A DNA stretch of 48,058 bases from assembly GCA_964531225.1 (NCBI GenBank), contig CAZHDB010000009.1, positions 1 through 48,058 of the forward strand, in the 5' to 3' direction. The translations under genes and the position numbers were made by a program. Within the stretch, counting starts at the first letter, position 1. Each line of letters starts with the position of its first letter. The notes below the pieces were generated by a model. That model worked only from the letters and a program-made list of their open reading frames with translations. It did not search any database and was not told where the DNA came from. Of this stretch, positions 17,298-26,262 are shown in pieces. Origin of the DNA: CAZHDB01 sp964531225. GTDB taxonomy: Archaea > Thermoproteota > Thermoprotei_A > Sulfolobales > Desulfurococcaceae.

Positions 17298-18638
17298 ATG
17301 GGTTATCCTAGGAAAGTAGTTATAATTGGAGCTGGAGGAAGAGATTTCCATAACTTTAATGTTTATTTTAGAGATAATCCAGAGTACCGAGTAATAGCGT
17401 TTCTAGCGACTCAAATTCCTGGTATTACGGGTAAAAGATACCCACCTAGCTTAGCTGGCAAATTATATAGTGATGGTATACCTATTTTGTCTATAGACGT
17501 GCTTGATGATATTGTTAAGACATATGGAGTCGATGAAGTAGTCCTTAGCTTTAGTGATCTTACTTATGATGATTTAGGCCACTATCTTAGTCAGGCATTG
17601 GCTTCTGGAGCGTCTTTTCGTATCCTTGGACCTAGGGAAACAATGCTTGAAACAGTTAAGCCGGTCATAGCTGTTGTTGGTGTAAGAACGGGGGTTGGTA
17701 AGAGTAGTGTTTCTAGAGAAATAGCACGAATACTTGTTGAAAAAGGCTATAAGGTAGGTGTTATTAGACATCCGATGGCTTATGGCGATTTAGAGCTTAT
17801 GGCTGTTGAGAAATTCTCTACATATGATGATCTTGATAAGTATAAAGCAACGATCGAGGAACGTGAAGAATATGAGCACTATTTGAGAATGGGATTAACA
17901 GTATATGCGGGAGTCGATTATGCTAGGTTACTAAGAATCGTAGAGGAGGAAAACGATATTATACTATGGGACGGGGGAAATAATGACTGGCCATTCTATA
18001 GACCTGACTATATGATTACTGTAGCTGACGCGATTAGGCCTGGCCATGAAATAGCTAGTTATCCTGGAGAAGTAAACACTAGACTTGCAGACGCCATTAT
18101 AATTAATAAAGTTGATCAAGCCACACGCGAAGATATTGATAAAATAATTAACAATATCAAAAAAGTTAATCCTGATGCACTAATCAGTCTTGCAGAAAGC
18201 GAAGTAATTGTTGATAAACCAGAAGACATTCGCGGCAAAAGAGTTGTTGTTGTAGAGGATGCACCGACAGTAACTCACGGTGGACTACCATATGCTGCAG
18301 GCTATGTAGCGGCTAAGAAATATGGTGCTCTAGAAATAGTAGATCCAAGGCCTTATGCTGTAGGCATTATAGCTGAATCATACAGGAAATACCCACATAT
18401 GAAGGAAGTAGTACCTAGTTATGGATATAATCCGCAGCAATTAAGAGACCTTGAGGAGACACTTAATAAGATCAAAGCCGATACCGTAATACTTGGCACT
18501 CCCAGCGATATATCAAGGCTCATAAAGATCAATAAGAAGATTGTACGGGTTTCATTTAGGGTAAAGATTGTTGACGGTCCAAAGATCGAAGATCTTGTAG
18601 AAGAGTTTCTAAAACGATCTAGTAAAAGGCTTTTATAA
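17298..18638 (+). CDS. COG2403 P-loop GTPase-like protein (cyclic 2,3-diphosphoglycerate synthetase-related)
   Basis: 446 residues. An N-terminal Rossmann-like domain (VVIIGAGGRDFHNFNVYF) is followed by a P-loop GVRTGVGKSS near residues 128-137, Walker-B-like IILWDGGNND and IIINKVD. The family contains the methanogen cyclic 2,3-diphosphoglycerate synthetase and relatives in many thermophilic archaea. Whether this one makes that thermoprotectant or is a different nucleotide-dependent ligase cannot be read. AGGTG followed by ATG 17298 is used; the in-frame GTG 17289 is part of the SD. It diverges from the CdvB-like gene with about 150 bases of AT-rich promoter between. Confidence 0.8.
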   Translation: MGYPRKVVIIGAGGRDFHNFNVYFRDNPEYRVIAFLATQIPGITGKRYPPSLAGKLYSDGIPILSIDVLDDIVKTYGVDEVVLSFSDLTYDDLGHYLSQALASGASFRILGPRETMLETVKPVIAVVGVRTGVGKSSVSREIARILVEKGYKVGVIRHPMAYGDLELMAVEKFSTYDDLDKYKATIEEREEYEHYLRMGLTVYAGVDYARLLRIVEEENDIILWDGGNNDWPFYRPDYMITVADAIRPGHEIASYPGEVNTRLADAIIINKVDQATREDIDKIINNIKKVNPDALISLAESEVIVDKPEDIRGKRVVVVEDAPTVTHGGLPYAAGYVAAKKYGALEIVDPRPYAVGIIAESYRKYPHMKEVVPSYGYNPQQLRDLEETLNKIKADTVILGTPSDISRLIKINKKIVRVSFRVKIVDGPKIEDLVEEFLKRSSKRLL

Positions 18639-18712
18639 ATAAAAATTTATTTTCTCTAGCAATATATTTTATTCTTCATAGAGGCTTAACTAAGAAATAA
18701 ATCGGTGAGATC

Positions 18713-19069
18713 ATGGTAACTGCCAAAGCAAGATTTATCTCAAAACTTCTTAAGGAAAGATATGGTGTTGTTGGTACTGTAGCTGGACGTTATGTGTCTG
18801 CAGGCTATGGAGTTGAATTCAATATTAAATCGGGCGGGGTAGTTTTTGACATAGTTGCTTTAAAGGGAAATGAAAAACTTGCAATAAAAATATATAATGG
18901 AAAGATAGTTTTAGGCGTCGAGGATATTGATAAGATCATTAATGCAGCTAAAAACATTAATGCAAAACCAGTAATCATACTCTATGGCAGAGGGCCCAGG
19001 ATTACTGATGAATTAATTAATAAATTAGATGAAATGGAAATTAATATTAGAAGAATAAGACCTAAGTGA
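18713..19069 (+). CDS. small alpha/beta protein, possible PD-(D/E)xK nuclease fold
   Basis: 118 residues. A helix (RFISKLLKERYG) is followed by strands around GVEFNIKSGGVVFDIVAL, NEKLAIKIYNGKI, a helix and a final strand KPVIILYG. This order resembles archaeal Holliday-junction-resolvase or RecB-type nucleases. The Asp46 in VVFDIVAL and the lysines of KLAIKIY would be the remnants of the active site, but the usual ExK is not intact. It could be an inactive or different protein. ATG 18713 follows the GGTGA at 18703-18707. Confidence 0.6.
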   Translation: MVTAKARFISKLLKERYGVVGTVAGRYVSAGYGVEFNIKSGGVVFDIVALKGNEKLAIKIYNGKIVLGVEDIDKIINAAKNINAKPVIILYGRGPRITDELINKLDEMEINIRRIRPK

Positions 19070-19175
19070 TAATTTTTCGGTAACCATGGATAGACAATAA
19101 ACCTTTTAAATAACTTCTATATCACATCTAAGCATAGTAGTTTTACGTTTTACTAATAATTACGGGGTATATAGA

Positions 19176-19472
19176 TTGAATAGCGTCAATATATCCAGGT
19201 ATATAACATGTAGAAAGGATTGTTCCCTTAGACATTTAGAGGCTCTTGCTATGGTAGGTTTTGCTAAAAAGTTTGAAGTTATTGACTGTGATCGTAAGAA
19301 ATTTAAGAAAATGAGGCTAATATTGATTGATGATACTATTGTTGAAAGCCAATGTAGGTTTGAAGAGGAGGTAAGGGTTAGTGTTAGAATAATAGCTTCA
19401 TATATGGGTCTCTATAGGAATAGGAAGATAATGGATGAGCTAAGAATAATTAAAGAGGCTAAACAAGAATAA
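19176..19472 (+). CDS. small hypothetical protein with four cysteines
   Basis: 98 residues, TTG start at 19176 after cggggt. Cysteines 12 and 16 (ITCRKDC) and two later ones (VIDCDRKK, ESQCRF) could bind a metal, but the spacing fits no known knuckle. The sequence is highly basic in its last third (MGLYRNRKIMDELRIIK). No family recognised. A predicted box C/D RNA begins eight bases after its stop. Confidence 0.6.
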   Translation: MNSVNISRYITCRKDCSLRHLEALAMVGFAKKFEVIDCDRKKFKKMRLILIDDTIVESQCRFEEEVRVSVRIIASYMGLYRNRKIMDELRIIKEAKQE

Positions 19473-19480
19473 GAGTATAG

Positions 19481-19544
19481 GCTGTGATGACTGGTATTAC
19501 CGGTGACCCTTAATAGGGGGATGAGAGGAGCCCCAGATCTGAGC
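19481..19544 (+). ncRNA. box C/D guide sRNA, D' guide predicted to pair with the 16S 530 loop
   Basis: Perfect box C GTGATGA (19484-19490), D'-like GTGA (19503-19506), C'-like GGGATGA (19518-19524) and box D CTGA (19539-19542), with GC/GC bases closing the ends. The first guide CTGGTATTACCG is a 12-nt perfect complement of the archaeal 16S 530-loop segment CGGTAATACCAG (recalled from the 519R primer site). With D' at GTGA the N-plus-five rule points to the first A after GGU, about E. coli 532. The second guide GAGGAGCCCCAGAT has no target I can name. It shares strand with, and lies between, two small genes. Confidence 0.82.
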
Positions 19545-19562
19545 AATAGTTTCATTTAGGCC

Positions 19563-19580
19563 TCCTATTTATAAATAGGA
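19563..19580. promoter_or_regulatory. 18-bp perfect palindrome over the TATA box of the winged-helix gene
   Basis: TCCTATTTATAAATAGGA is its own reverse complement over all 18 bases and contains the TATA box ATTTATAAAT (19567-19576). Twenty-six bases from the TATA centre falls on the ATG at 19595. The next gene encodes a small winged-helix protein, so this is a strong candidate for an autoregulatory operator. The symmetric TATA could in principle also fire leftwards. Confidence 0.6.
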
Positions 19581-19594
19581 ATATCTTTCTTGGG

Positions 19595-19831
19595 ATGAGT
19601 AGTATGGTTTCTAAGGACCATATTACTGTAACGATTGATTTACATAAACTTGGTAAGAGACTAGTTGACTCAGACAGAGTCTTTATTAGAGTTCATGAAT
19701 TATCCCTTGAACTTGGTATTTCAATTAGTGCAGCAGGCAAAGTCCTATCCGCTCTTGAGAAACTAGGCTACCTTGTTAAGTGGAGTAAAGGATTATACAT
19801 AGTAAGAAGAAAGTCATTGCTAAAATGGTAG
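19595..19831 (+). CDS. small winged helix-turn-helix protein
   Basis: 78 residues. After a strand (ITVTIDLHKLG), the segment RVHELSLELGISISAAGKVLSALEKLGYLV is a clear helix-turn-helix plus recognition helix, and the tail WSKGLYIVRRKSL makes the wing. The TATA position makes the message leaderless or nearly so at ATG 19595 (ATG 19604 is a second choice). It probably binds the palindrome over its own promoter. Regulated targets elsewhere are unknown. The two genes that flank it face toward and away, and the 3' end meets the giant protease gene across a T-rich stretch. Confidence 0.72.
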   Translation: MSSMVSKDHITVTIDLHKLGKRLVDSDRVFIRVHELSLELGISISAAGKVLSALEKLGYLVKWSKGLYIVRRKSLLKW

Positions 19832-19867
19832 TTATTGAAAAATAAAAAATAATTTCTTTTAAATTAA
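19832..19867. terminator. AT-rich convergent terminator region
   Basis: Between the convergent stops lie runs such as tttctttt and, on the other strand, the complement of ataaaaaataa. T-rich runs end archaeal transcripts, and this short gap offers them in both directions. Confidence 0.4.
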
Positions 19868-22800
19868 TTACTTTTTCCGAGCAATAGAGAATATAGCGGC
19901 TGCTAATGCAACAATGGCTAGGCCCAAACCAGCAAAGCCTATATTTGATGCTGTTGAAGCAGTGGATTTTGCATACTCAACTTTTTGTTCTACTGATGGA
20001 AGTTCTTCATTTACTATATTATCAACTGTTGTACTAAGAGTCTGAATTGATGATGTTATTTCATTTAATTTACCTAGTATCTGACTATGCTCATTTGATA
20101 AATCATTTTTAATGTTGTTTATAACTGTTGAGAGATTATCATATATTGACGAAACATAATTCTGCAATTCTTCAATCTCTGTATCAATCTTGGATGATAG
20201 GGTGTCTATCTTAGTGTCAAGAACACCAAGGTCTTCGAGAGCAGTTGCCATATTGTTTGATAGAGTTAATCCAAGGTCTTCGAGATCATCGAGTTTAGCC
20301 GTAATTGTTCCTACACTCGTATTTAGTAATGCATATACATTTCCTGTTTCAGTAACTATTACTCCGACTAATGTTGCATTTAATTCATCAATCTTCGCAG
20401 TTATTGTACCTATACCCGTCTTAATATATGCTGTATCGCTTGACACAGTCTCTAATGTACCAACAATGTTGTTTAATAGGTCTTCAATACTTTCTAGTCT
20501 ACCAGATACGGCCTGCAGATCTACTAATATGTTTTCAACATTGCTATCTAAACCTATTAGGGACTCACTAACATTGTTGAGCCTATCTAATAATTCATCG
20601 ATCTTTATGACATTGAATGTAAGATTGGATGAAAGGTCGTCAAATATACTATGTACTAGAATATCTAGTCTATATAAAGTTTCTCCAGATGTATCTACAA
20701 GTGATATAGTATGAGTACCTGAGACGACCACTGGTAGGTTAATGACCCCCTCATATGCACCCGAAGAATTAGTTGTTATTAATGATAGATAGTTAGCATC
20801 AATATATATGTATATGCTTTGTCCAGAATATAATCCTGTTGCAATTACACGTACTTGTCCTGGTGATGTTGTTTCGGCTGGGTATACATCGATCTTTGGA
20901 AGTATGTAGAGCTTGGTCGTGCCATAATATAGTGTGTCTTCTGTAGTAACATCTATAAGATGTTCGCCGCCAGGTATTAATGGTACTATGAATGATAGTG
21001 TAGCGTTTCCATGATCATCGGTCTGAGTAGATGCTAGGAAGGAGCCGTCAAGGTAGACATTTAGCGTCGTGTTTGCTGGGGCCTTGCTGATATGTAGTAC
21101 AGCTTCATCTCCTACATGTAGATATGGGTTTTCAAACCAAACGTTAATTGGTTTAGTTATTCCCCATAATATTGCGTTTGCTAGTATTGTCCAAGCATCC
21201 TCTGTAAATACGTCTGGAGTATTCCATTCTGTTGGTGCAAAGCTTGCCATAAGTATCCATTTGGCACCTGTTGGAAGGATCTTGTAGGCTATTGAGTCTC
21301 CATATTCAAATCCACCAATAATTAATGTCGCTAGGGTCTCACCGCTGAAATCACTGAACCATGCAAAATCTGCCCCTGTCCAACTTATGATCATTACCGT
21401 GTCTCCAGGCTCATACCCTCTTAAAATAGGATGAGACTCTTGAACTGTTATATATACGTAACCTTCTGCAAAATCATAACCCACATATCCTGGGTCTCCT
21501 AAGTAATAATTAAGGACCTTAATACCGTATCCATAGTCTCCATAGCTATCAAGCCATATAACTCCTATACCAAGCTCGGTAGTTATGTTAACGAAGTCCA
21601 TGAATTCTGTCCTGGTTGGGAAGGGCACTTCATAGTGTCCGGCATATATGACTAGGTCATAGAATCCTGTTAATAAATCATAGTTTAGTTCTGTAAGATT
21701 AGTATAATCTTTAGCATAGAAACCAAGTGATTCTACAAAGGATTTCAATACGCCTGCATAATCATGCATTATAGCTACTCTTGGCCTTCTCTGCAATACA
21801 ATAGTATCTAGATCAATTGTTTCATTAGCAATAACAGTTACGTTGGTCAACTCTGGATAGTATCCGGGGCAACTGATTACTAAAGTATAGTTTCCTTCGG
21901 GTAACCAGAATAAGAATTCACCATTTTCATCAGTCTCAACAGTTATAGGTGTGCCAAGGACAGCAACTTTTGCACCGGCTAATATAGCTCCATCACTACC
22001 CACAACCTGTCCGGTGATCCATCCATATGGTTTTCTCTCCAGATATACCTCTACATAGGTATATAGCCTCTCTTTAAAGCCTGTACTATGGAACATTTCA
22101 TTACCCGTTATTAAATTGGCTAGCAACCTAGCCTTTTCAAGTGATAATACTCCAGTTGGTGATGCCCCATATCCTAAGGAGACAGCATTTAATAATACAG
22201 TCATTGTATTATTGCTATACATACCATCAGAGCCGGGCTCCAGATACTGCATCCACCAGCTTTCAGCCCAACTACCTAGGTAGAACCATGGGACACCAGT
22301 ACTTGAGTTCCAAAGACCTACGCCTACACCGTCATAGACGTCTCCATATGTATCGTTTATGTATGCTAGTTCAACAAACCCTGGATCGTCTTCAAAGTAG
22401 TACGCTTTATAATCTGCCCAGTCTGAATATGTTATGTTTGCTAGATAGAACCAATTATCCTCATCAGGCACTACTCCATTAAATACAGGATGATCGGGCC
22501 ATAGCATGTAAACCAATACATATTCTGGTGAAGGATACCCATATTCATAGTCATCAGGCGCTGGATAGCCAAGAGACTCTACAGAGTCTTCATACATATA
22601 TAGTACATCAAGTGATGTATAGCCTGAATAGGATGTACCGAGCCATATTAATGATGTACCATATGCATCTGCTAGTAATAGGAATGCTACAAGAGTATCA
22701 TTTGATGGATAACTATAGTCGGAAGGCTCAGTATGATCTAGTACAACTACTTTAGGATAAACCTCACCGTTAACCCAGTCTTCAAGTAATGTTTCTATAC

Positions 22801-25093
22801 TATCATATTCTACAACTGGCAGTCCAGTCGTCGCTATAATGTCTGCTAGATGGGGCTCAGTATAATAATCTACATTCGATAATACGACTACCGTTGGAGG
22901 AATAGGAGCTAATGTAATGTTTACTGTAACTACTTCATTTGGAGGAACAGAAACACCAGGCACTTCTACAATTCCATAGCCAGGGGCTAAGGCATGTACT
23001 GTATAAACACCGGAAGGCACATGTAATTCATAGTATCCATTTACATCCGTATAGTTTACAATGGACGTCGAATCTACTTCAACCCATACAGTTGCATTTT
23101 CTATAGGTAATCCAGTCTCTGCATCTGTTACCCATCCAATTATTGCTCCGTAGCCAAGTGGTGTAAGTTCGAAGGTTACAATAACAACTTCGGCCTCACC
23201 GACTTGAACAACTTCAGATTCTGGTTCGTAACCCGTAGCCGTAGCTGTTACATTATATGTTCCTGGAGGAACTGATACTCTAAATCCTCCAGTAGAGTTC
23301 GTATAAACTGTTAGATTAAGCTCCTCTACAGTTACTGATGCACCCGCTATAGGCTGTCCGGATACTTCATCGAATACAAATCCTGCTATAGTACCATTAA
23401 CTACTATAACCTCTACAGACAGCGTCTGGGTTTCATAGCCGAACGCCTCGAACACTAATGTATAGTTTCCAGGATCTAATGGGATCTTGAAATATCCACT
23501 ACCGTTTACAGTAACAGTCTTACCCGTTTCATTAACAGTTACGGTAGCCCATGGTATAGGCTCAGATGTCTCAGCGTCAAATACGAATCCTTCAACACCC
23601 GTTGTTTTAGCAAACTGTTCAGCTAGTCTTACAGCTTCATATGCATCGATACGTCCCCAACCGTATCTAGTATCTTGGCCCGGATCACCAAAGTCAACGG
23701 CTGTACTATTAAGGATTAAATATACCTTTTCGGGGGTATCTGGCATACTAAAGTCTGTCCATCCCGCAGCTTGTAGGATTAATGCGACGGTACCGCTTAC
23801 GTGCGGCGTTGCCATACTCGTTCCATCCCAAGCCTCATATCCTCCTCCAGGTATTGAACTAGTAATACCAACACCGGGCGCTGAGAAATCAGGTTTTATA
23901 TAAATGTCCGGGTAAATATCGAAGAATGGCCATTCCTCTGGTTCATCAGGCCAATCAACTACTCCACCACTACTCCAACTAGCAACTTCATCATTTATGT
24001 CAGTTGCACCAATGGCGAAGGCGCCCCATATGTTACCGGGATTATCTGTACATCCGGGTCCACAATTGCCTGCCGCGGCAACCGGTATAATGTTTGCTAG
24101 TAACATGGCTTCAATGACAGGTAATAATTCATTTCCATAATAATTATCAGCTCCAAAACTCATAGATACTACATGTGCTGGTAAGCCCGTTGGTATAAGT
24201 TCTCCTGTATTAGGGTCTATGTAGAATGGTTCAACGGCCCATTGCATACCAGCAAGAACTTGGGCAAAAGTTCCGCCACCATAAGGCAATGCTAGTGCAT
24301 GCATTAGGGTAGCTCCAGGAGCTACGCCGATCAATATATTTTCTGTGTCACCGCCGAGTGCAGTACCACTAGTATGCGTACCATGTCCATCAGTGTCATG
24401 TGGTTCGCTTAAAACAGGGTTACCGTATTCATCGAATTCCATCCATCCGCCTGGATAATATGGACTCGTAGGATCAAGTGTTAGCATCTTCCCAGCGAGC
24501 GCGGGATGGGTAATATCTACACCAGTATCTACAACACATATTCTTACTCCTTCACCAAGATACCCGAGACCCCAGGCTTCTGGAGCCCTTATCTTAAATA
24601 TACCCCAACTAGATACTTCCTGATCCGCGGAAACCTTACTCTTTAATATAGGCTCTGGAATTCTTACCTCAAAATTCTCAAAGATCCGTATGACATCGGG
24701 CAACATGGCAATTTTCTTAAGTAGATCGATCCTGACCCTCACAAGGATAATATTATCTAGCCAGAATCTATTGAGCACTAGTCCTCCATTACTTGTAATG
24801 AATCTTATAACCGGTTCTTGTGTATACTCAGCCCACCATTTAAGTGTATCTATAGCAAGCCTATAATTGCCCTTTACTTTTAATGCAATGTCTTTCGGTA
24901 ATGATTTAAGCCTTATTACAGCAGTTACAACATCATCATCGTTTAGACTTAGGATCTTTTTTAGGAATATTGGATGTATCTTCGCAGTCCAATATCCGAT
25001 CTCTTCCCCCGATACTGATAAAGCTTGTAACATAGGTGAGGCTATAGATAGTATAATTAGTAGAGATATAACCATAGATAAGATTCTACCCAA
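19868..25093 (-). CDS. giant cell-surface subtilisin-like serine protease with coiled-coil stalk
   Basis: 1741 residues from TTG 25093, which sits seven bases after AGGTGA and gives a clean signal peptide (RILSMVISLLIILSIASP). An in-frame ATG at 25120 lacks an SD. Then come a propeptide to about 165 and an S8 domain with Asp189 (VVDTGVD), His237 (DGHGTHTSG), oxyanion Asn near 341 (AAGNCGPG) and Ser near 425 (GTSMATPH). Three carboxypeptidase-regulatory-like beta domains follow (about 498-735), a GATase/ThuA-like domain, a fourth beta domain (near 1020), a second GATase-like domain, two Ig-like domains (about 1314-1480), a long coiled coil (about 1480-1710) and a C-terminal membrane helix ending ARKK. 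The plan recalls the S-layer-bound protease of Staphylothermus. Confidence 0.9.
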   Translation of the reverse strand: MGRILSMVISLLIILSIASPMLQALSVSGEEIGYWTAKIHPIFLKKILSLNDDDVVTAVIRLKSLPKDIALKVKGNYRLAIDTLKWWAEYTQEPVIRFITSNGGLVLNRFWLDNIILVRVRIDLLKKIAMLPDVIRIFENFEVRIPEPILKSKVSADQEVSSWGIFKIRAPEAWGLGYLGEGVRICVVDTGVDITHPALAGKMLTLDPTSPYYPGGWMEFDEYGNPVLSEPHDTDGHGTHTSGTALGGDTENILIGVAPGATLMHALALPYGGGTFAQVLAGMQWAVEPFYIDPNTGELIPTGLPAHVVSMSFGADNYYGNELLPVIEAMLLANIIPVAAAGNCGPGCTDNPGNIWGAFAIGATDINDEVASWSSGGVVDWPDEPEEWPFFDIYPDIYIKPDFSAPGVGITSSIPGGGYEAWDGTSMATPHVSGTVALILQAAGWTDFSMPDTPEKVYLILNSTAVDFGDPGQDTRYGWGRIDAYEAVRLAEQFAKTTGVEGFVFDAETSEPIPWATVTVNETGKTVTVNGSGYFKIPLDPGNYTLVFEAFGYETQTLSVEVIVVNGTIAGFVFDEVSGQPIAGASVTVEELNLTVYTNSTGGFRVSVPPGTYNVTATATGYEPESEVVQVGEAEVVIVTFELTPLGYGAIIGWVTDAETGLPIENATVWVEVDSTSIVNYTDVNGYYELHVPSGVYTVHALAPGYGIVEVPGVSVPPNEVVTVNITLAPIPPTVVVLSNVDYYTEPHLADIIATTGLPVVEYDSIETLLEDWVNGEVYPKVVVLDHTEPSDYSYPSNDTLVAFLLLADAYGTSLIWLGTSYSGYTSLDVLYMYEDSVESLGYPAPDDYEYGYPSPEYVLVYMLWPDHPVFNGVVPDEDNWFYLANITYSDWADYKAYYFEDDPGFVELAYINDTYGDVYDGVGVGLWNSSTGVPWFYLGSWAESWWMQYLEPGSDGMYSNNTMTVLLNAVSLGYGASPTGVLSLEKARLLANLITGNEMFHSTGFKERLYTYVEVYLERKPYGWITGQVVGSDGAILAGAKVAVLGTPITVETDENGEFLFWLPEGNYTLVISCPGYYPELTNVTVIANETIDLDTIVLQRRPRVAIMHDYAGVLKSFVESLGFYAKDYTNLTELNYDLLTGFYDLVIYAGHYEVPFPTRTEFMDFVNITTELGIGVIWLDSYGDYGYGIKVLNYYLGDPGYVGYDFAEGYVYITVQESHPILRGYEPGDTVMIISWTGADFAWFSDFSGETLATLIIGGFEYGDSIAYKILPTGAKWILMASFAPTEWNTPDVFTEDAWTILANAILWGITKPINVWFENPYLHVGDEAVLHISKAPANTTLNVYLDGSFLASTQTDDHGNATLSFIVPLIPGGEHLIDVTTEDTLYYGTTKLYILPKIDVYPAETTSPGQVRVIATGLYSGQSIYIYIDANYLSLITTNSSGAYEGVINLPVVVSGTHTISLVDTSGETLYRLDILVHSIFDDLSSNLTFNVIKIDELLDRLNNVSESLIGLDSNVENILVDLQAVSGRLESIEDLLNNIVGTLETVSSDTAYIKTGIGTITAKIDELNATLVGVIVTETGNVYALLNTSVGTITAKLDDLEDLGLTLSNNMATALEDLGVLDTKIDTLSSKIDTEIEELQNYVSSIYDNLSTVINNIKNDLSNEHSQILGKLNEITSSIQTLSTTVDNIVNEELPSVEQKVEYAKSTASTASNIGFAGLGLAIVALAAAIFSIARKK

Positions 25094-25130
25094 GCCGTAT
25101 TCACCTGGCTCACAATTCATATCGCTAACC

Positions 25131-25140
25131 TTTTAAATAA
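25131..25140 (-). promoter_or_regulatory. TATA box of the giant protease gene
   Basis: Minus-strand TTATTTAAAA lies about 26 bases before about 25109, just ahead of the AGGTGA SD used by TTG 25093. This supports that start over the upstream ATG. A second TATA-like run, CTTATATAAG, lies at about 25148-25157 and is palindromic. Confidence 0.5.
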
Positions 25141-25257
25141 CAGATCTTATATAAGCTTTTCCCACTGCATACACACGTATGATTTAATAAATTGACAATA
25201 AAGCTCAATTAATAATATTTTTTAGATTCAAAGATGAATATAATAGAGGTAAGGTAG

Positions 25258-26262
25258 ATGAAAGACAAAATCAAATTAAAATATTGGCTTATTATAACAG
25301 TATTACTTATTATAGCACTAAATTCAGTTACTGCTTTAACCGGTGACGATGATTATATAGAAATAAAAATCGTATATGGAAATGGTGAGCCTGTATCACA
25401 ATTAGAAGTAGTTATAACAGAGCCTACGGCAGTCTTCACTTGCGGTATAGAGCCCCTTCAATATAATGTGATAGCAAAAACTATGACCAATAGTCATGGA
25501 TCAATTCATTTTAATATATCTAGGACAATAAATAAAATCTGCATATTTGTAAAGTATAGAAATGATTATTTTGACTTAAATAAGACTAATCCTTATAGTA
25601 GAGGATATTTACTCAATCTAGAAGACTATAGCAATACATATACCATTATTCTCGATATATGTCCTCCTAGGATAATTAATTATAACCTATCTATTATTAT
25701 ACAAAAGATTAATAACATATTTGAGCTCCAGGAATTTAAATTCTGGATTGTAGTCTTCGATAACGACCCTGAACGAATTAATGCAAAGGCCGAAGTCTTT
25801 ATTGGTGATAACACCTTTTCTCTAGTCATAGCTAATGCGGAGTTGATAGGTACAAGTCATGTGAATATTACTTTTACTCAGCTACTTCCTAGCTTCTACG
25901 ATATTCTTGAAGAAAGTTTAAATCGAAATGATTCGGCTTATATCGTATTGAAGCTAAAGGATAATGAGGGATTTACTCATTCAAAAACGATCAATATTAC
26001 ATGGAACAACATAGAAATTATCAAAGTAAACAGGACTTCCCTAGAAGAAAATCTATCAGGCATTATAAGTACATTGACTTTTAAGTCAAACAATACCGTT
26101 TCAACTTCTAAGATAACATTTTCTCCATCCAATATTAGCAGGGAAACAAAGAGAGTAGAAGAAAATAGGCCGTTAATGAGCTCTGAGTATGAAGTCTTTA
26201 TTCCTGCTCTAGGAATTGCGACAATTATTCTTGAATACTGGAGACGTCGCGGTACTCTATAA
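25258..26262 (+). CDS. secreted, membrane-anchored hypothetical protein
   Basis: 334 residues. N-terminal signal (YWLIITVLLIIALNSVTA), then an extracellular region that opens with a beta domain like those in the neighbouring protease (IEIKIVYGNGEPVSQLEVVI, with a GSIHFNIS turn). Many N-glycosylation sequons follow (for example NISRT, NITW, NRTS). A C-terminal membrane helix (FIPALGIATIILEYW) and a basic RRRG tail close it. ATG 25258 has GAGGT about eight bases upstream. It diverges from the giant protease gene over 137 bases, so a shared cell-surface role is plausible. Its end runs 38 bases into the convergent arfA gene. Confidence 0.75.
   Translation: MKDKIKLKYWLIITVLLIIALNSVTALTGDDDYIEIKIVYGNGEPVSQLEVVITEPTAVFTCGIEPLQYNVIAKTMTNSHGSIHFNISRTINKICIFVKYRNDYFDLNKTNPYSRGYLLNLEDYSNTYTIILDICPPRIINYNLSIIIQKINNIFELQEFKFWIVVFDNDPERINAKAEVFIGDNTFSLVIANAELIGTSHVNITFTQLLPSFYDILEESLNRNDSAYIVLKLKDNEGFTHSKTINITWNNIEIIKVNRTSLEENLSGIISTLTFKSNNTVSTSKITFSPSNISRETKRVEENRPLMSSEYEVFIPALGIATIILEYWRRRGTL

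Noticed and set aside
22141..23903. Several plus-strand frames opposite the giant protease gene
   Set aside because: They lie antisense to conserved protease and beta-domain sequence and show His/Tyr- or Ser/Pro-rich shadow composition.
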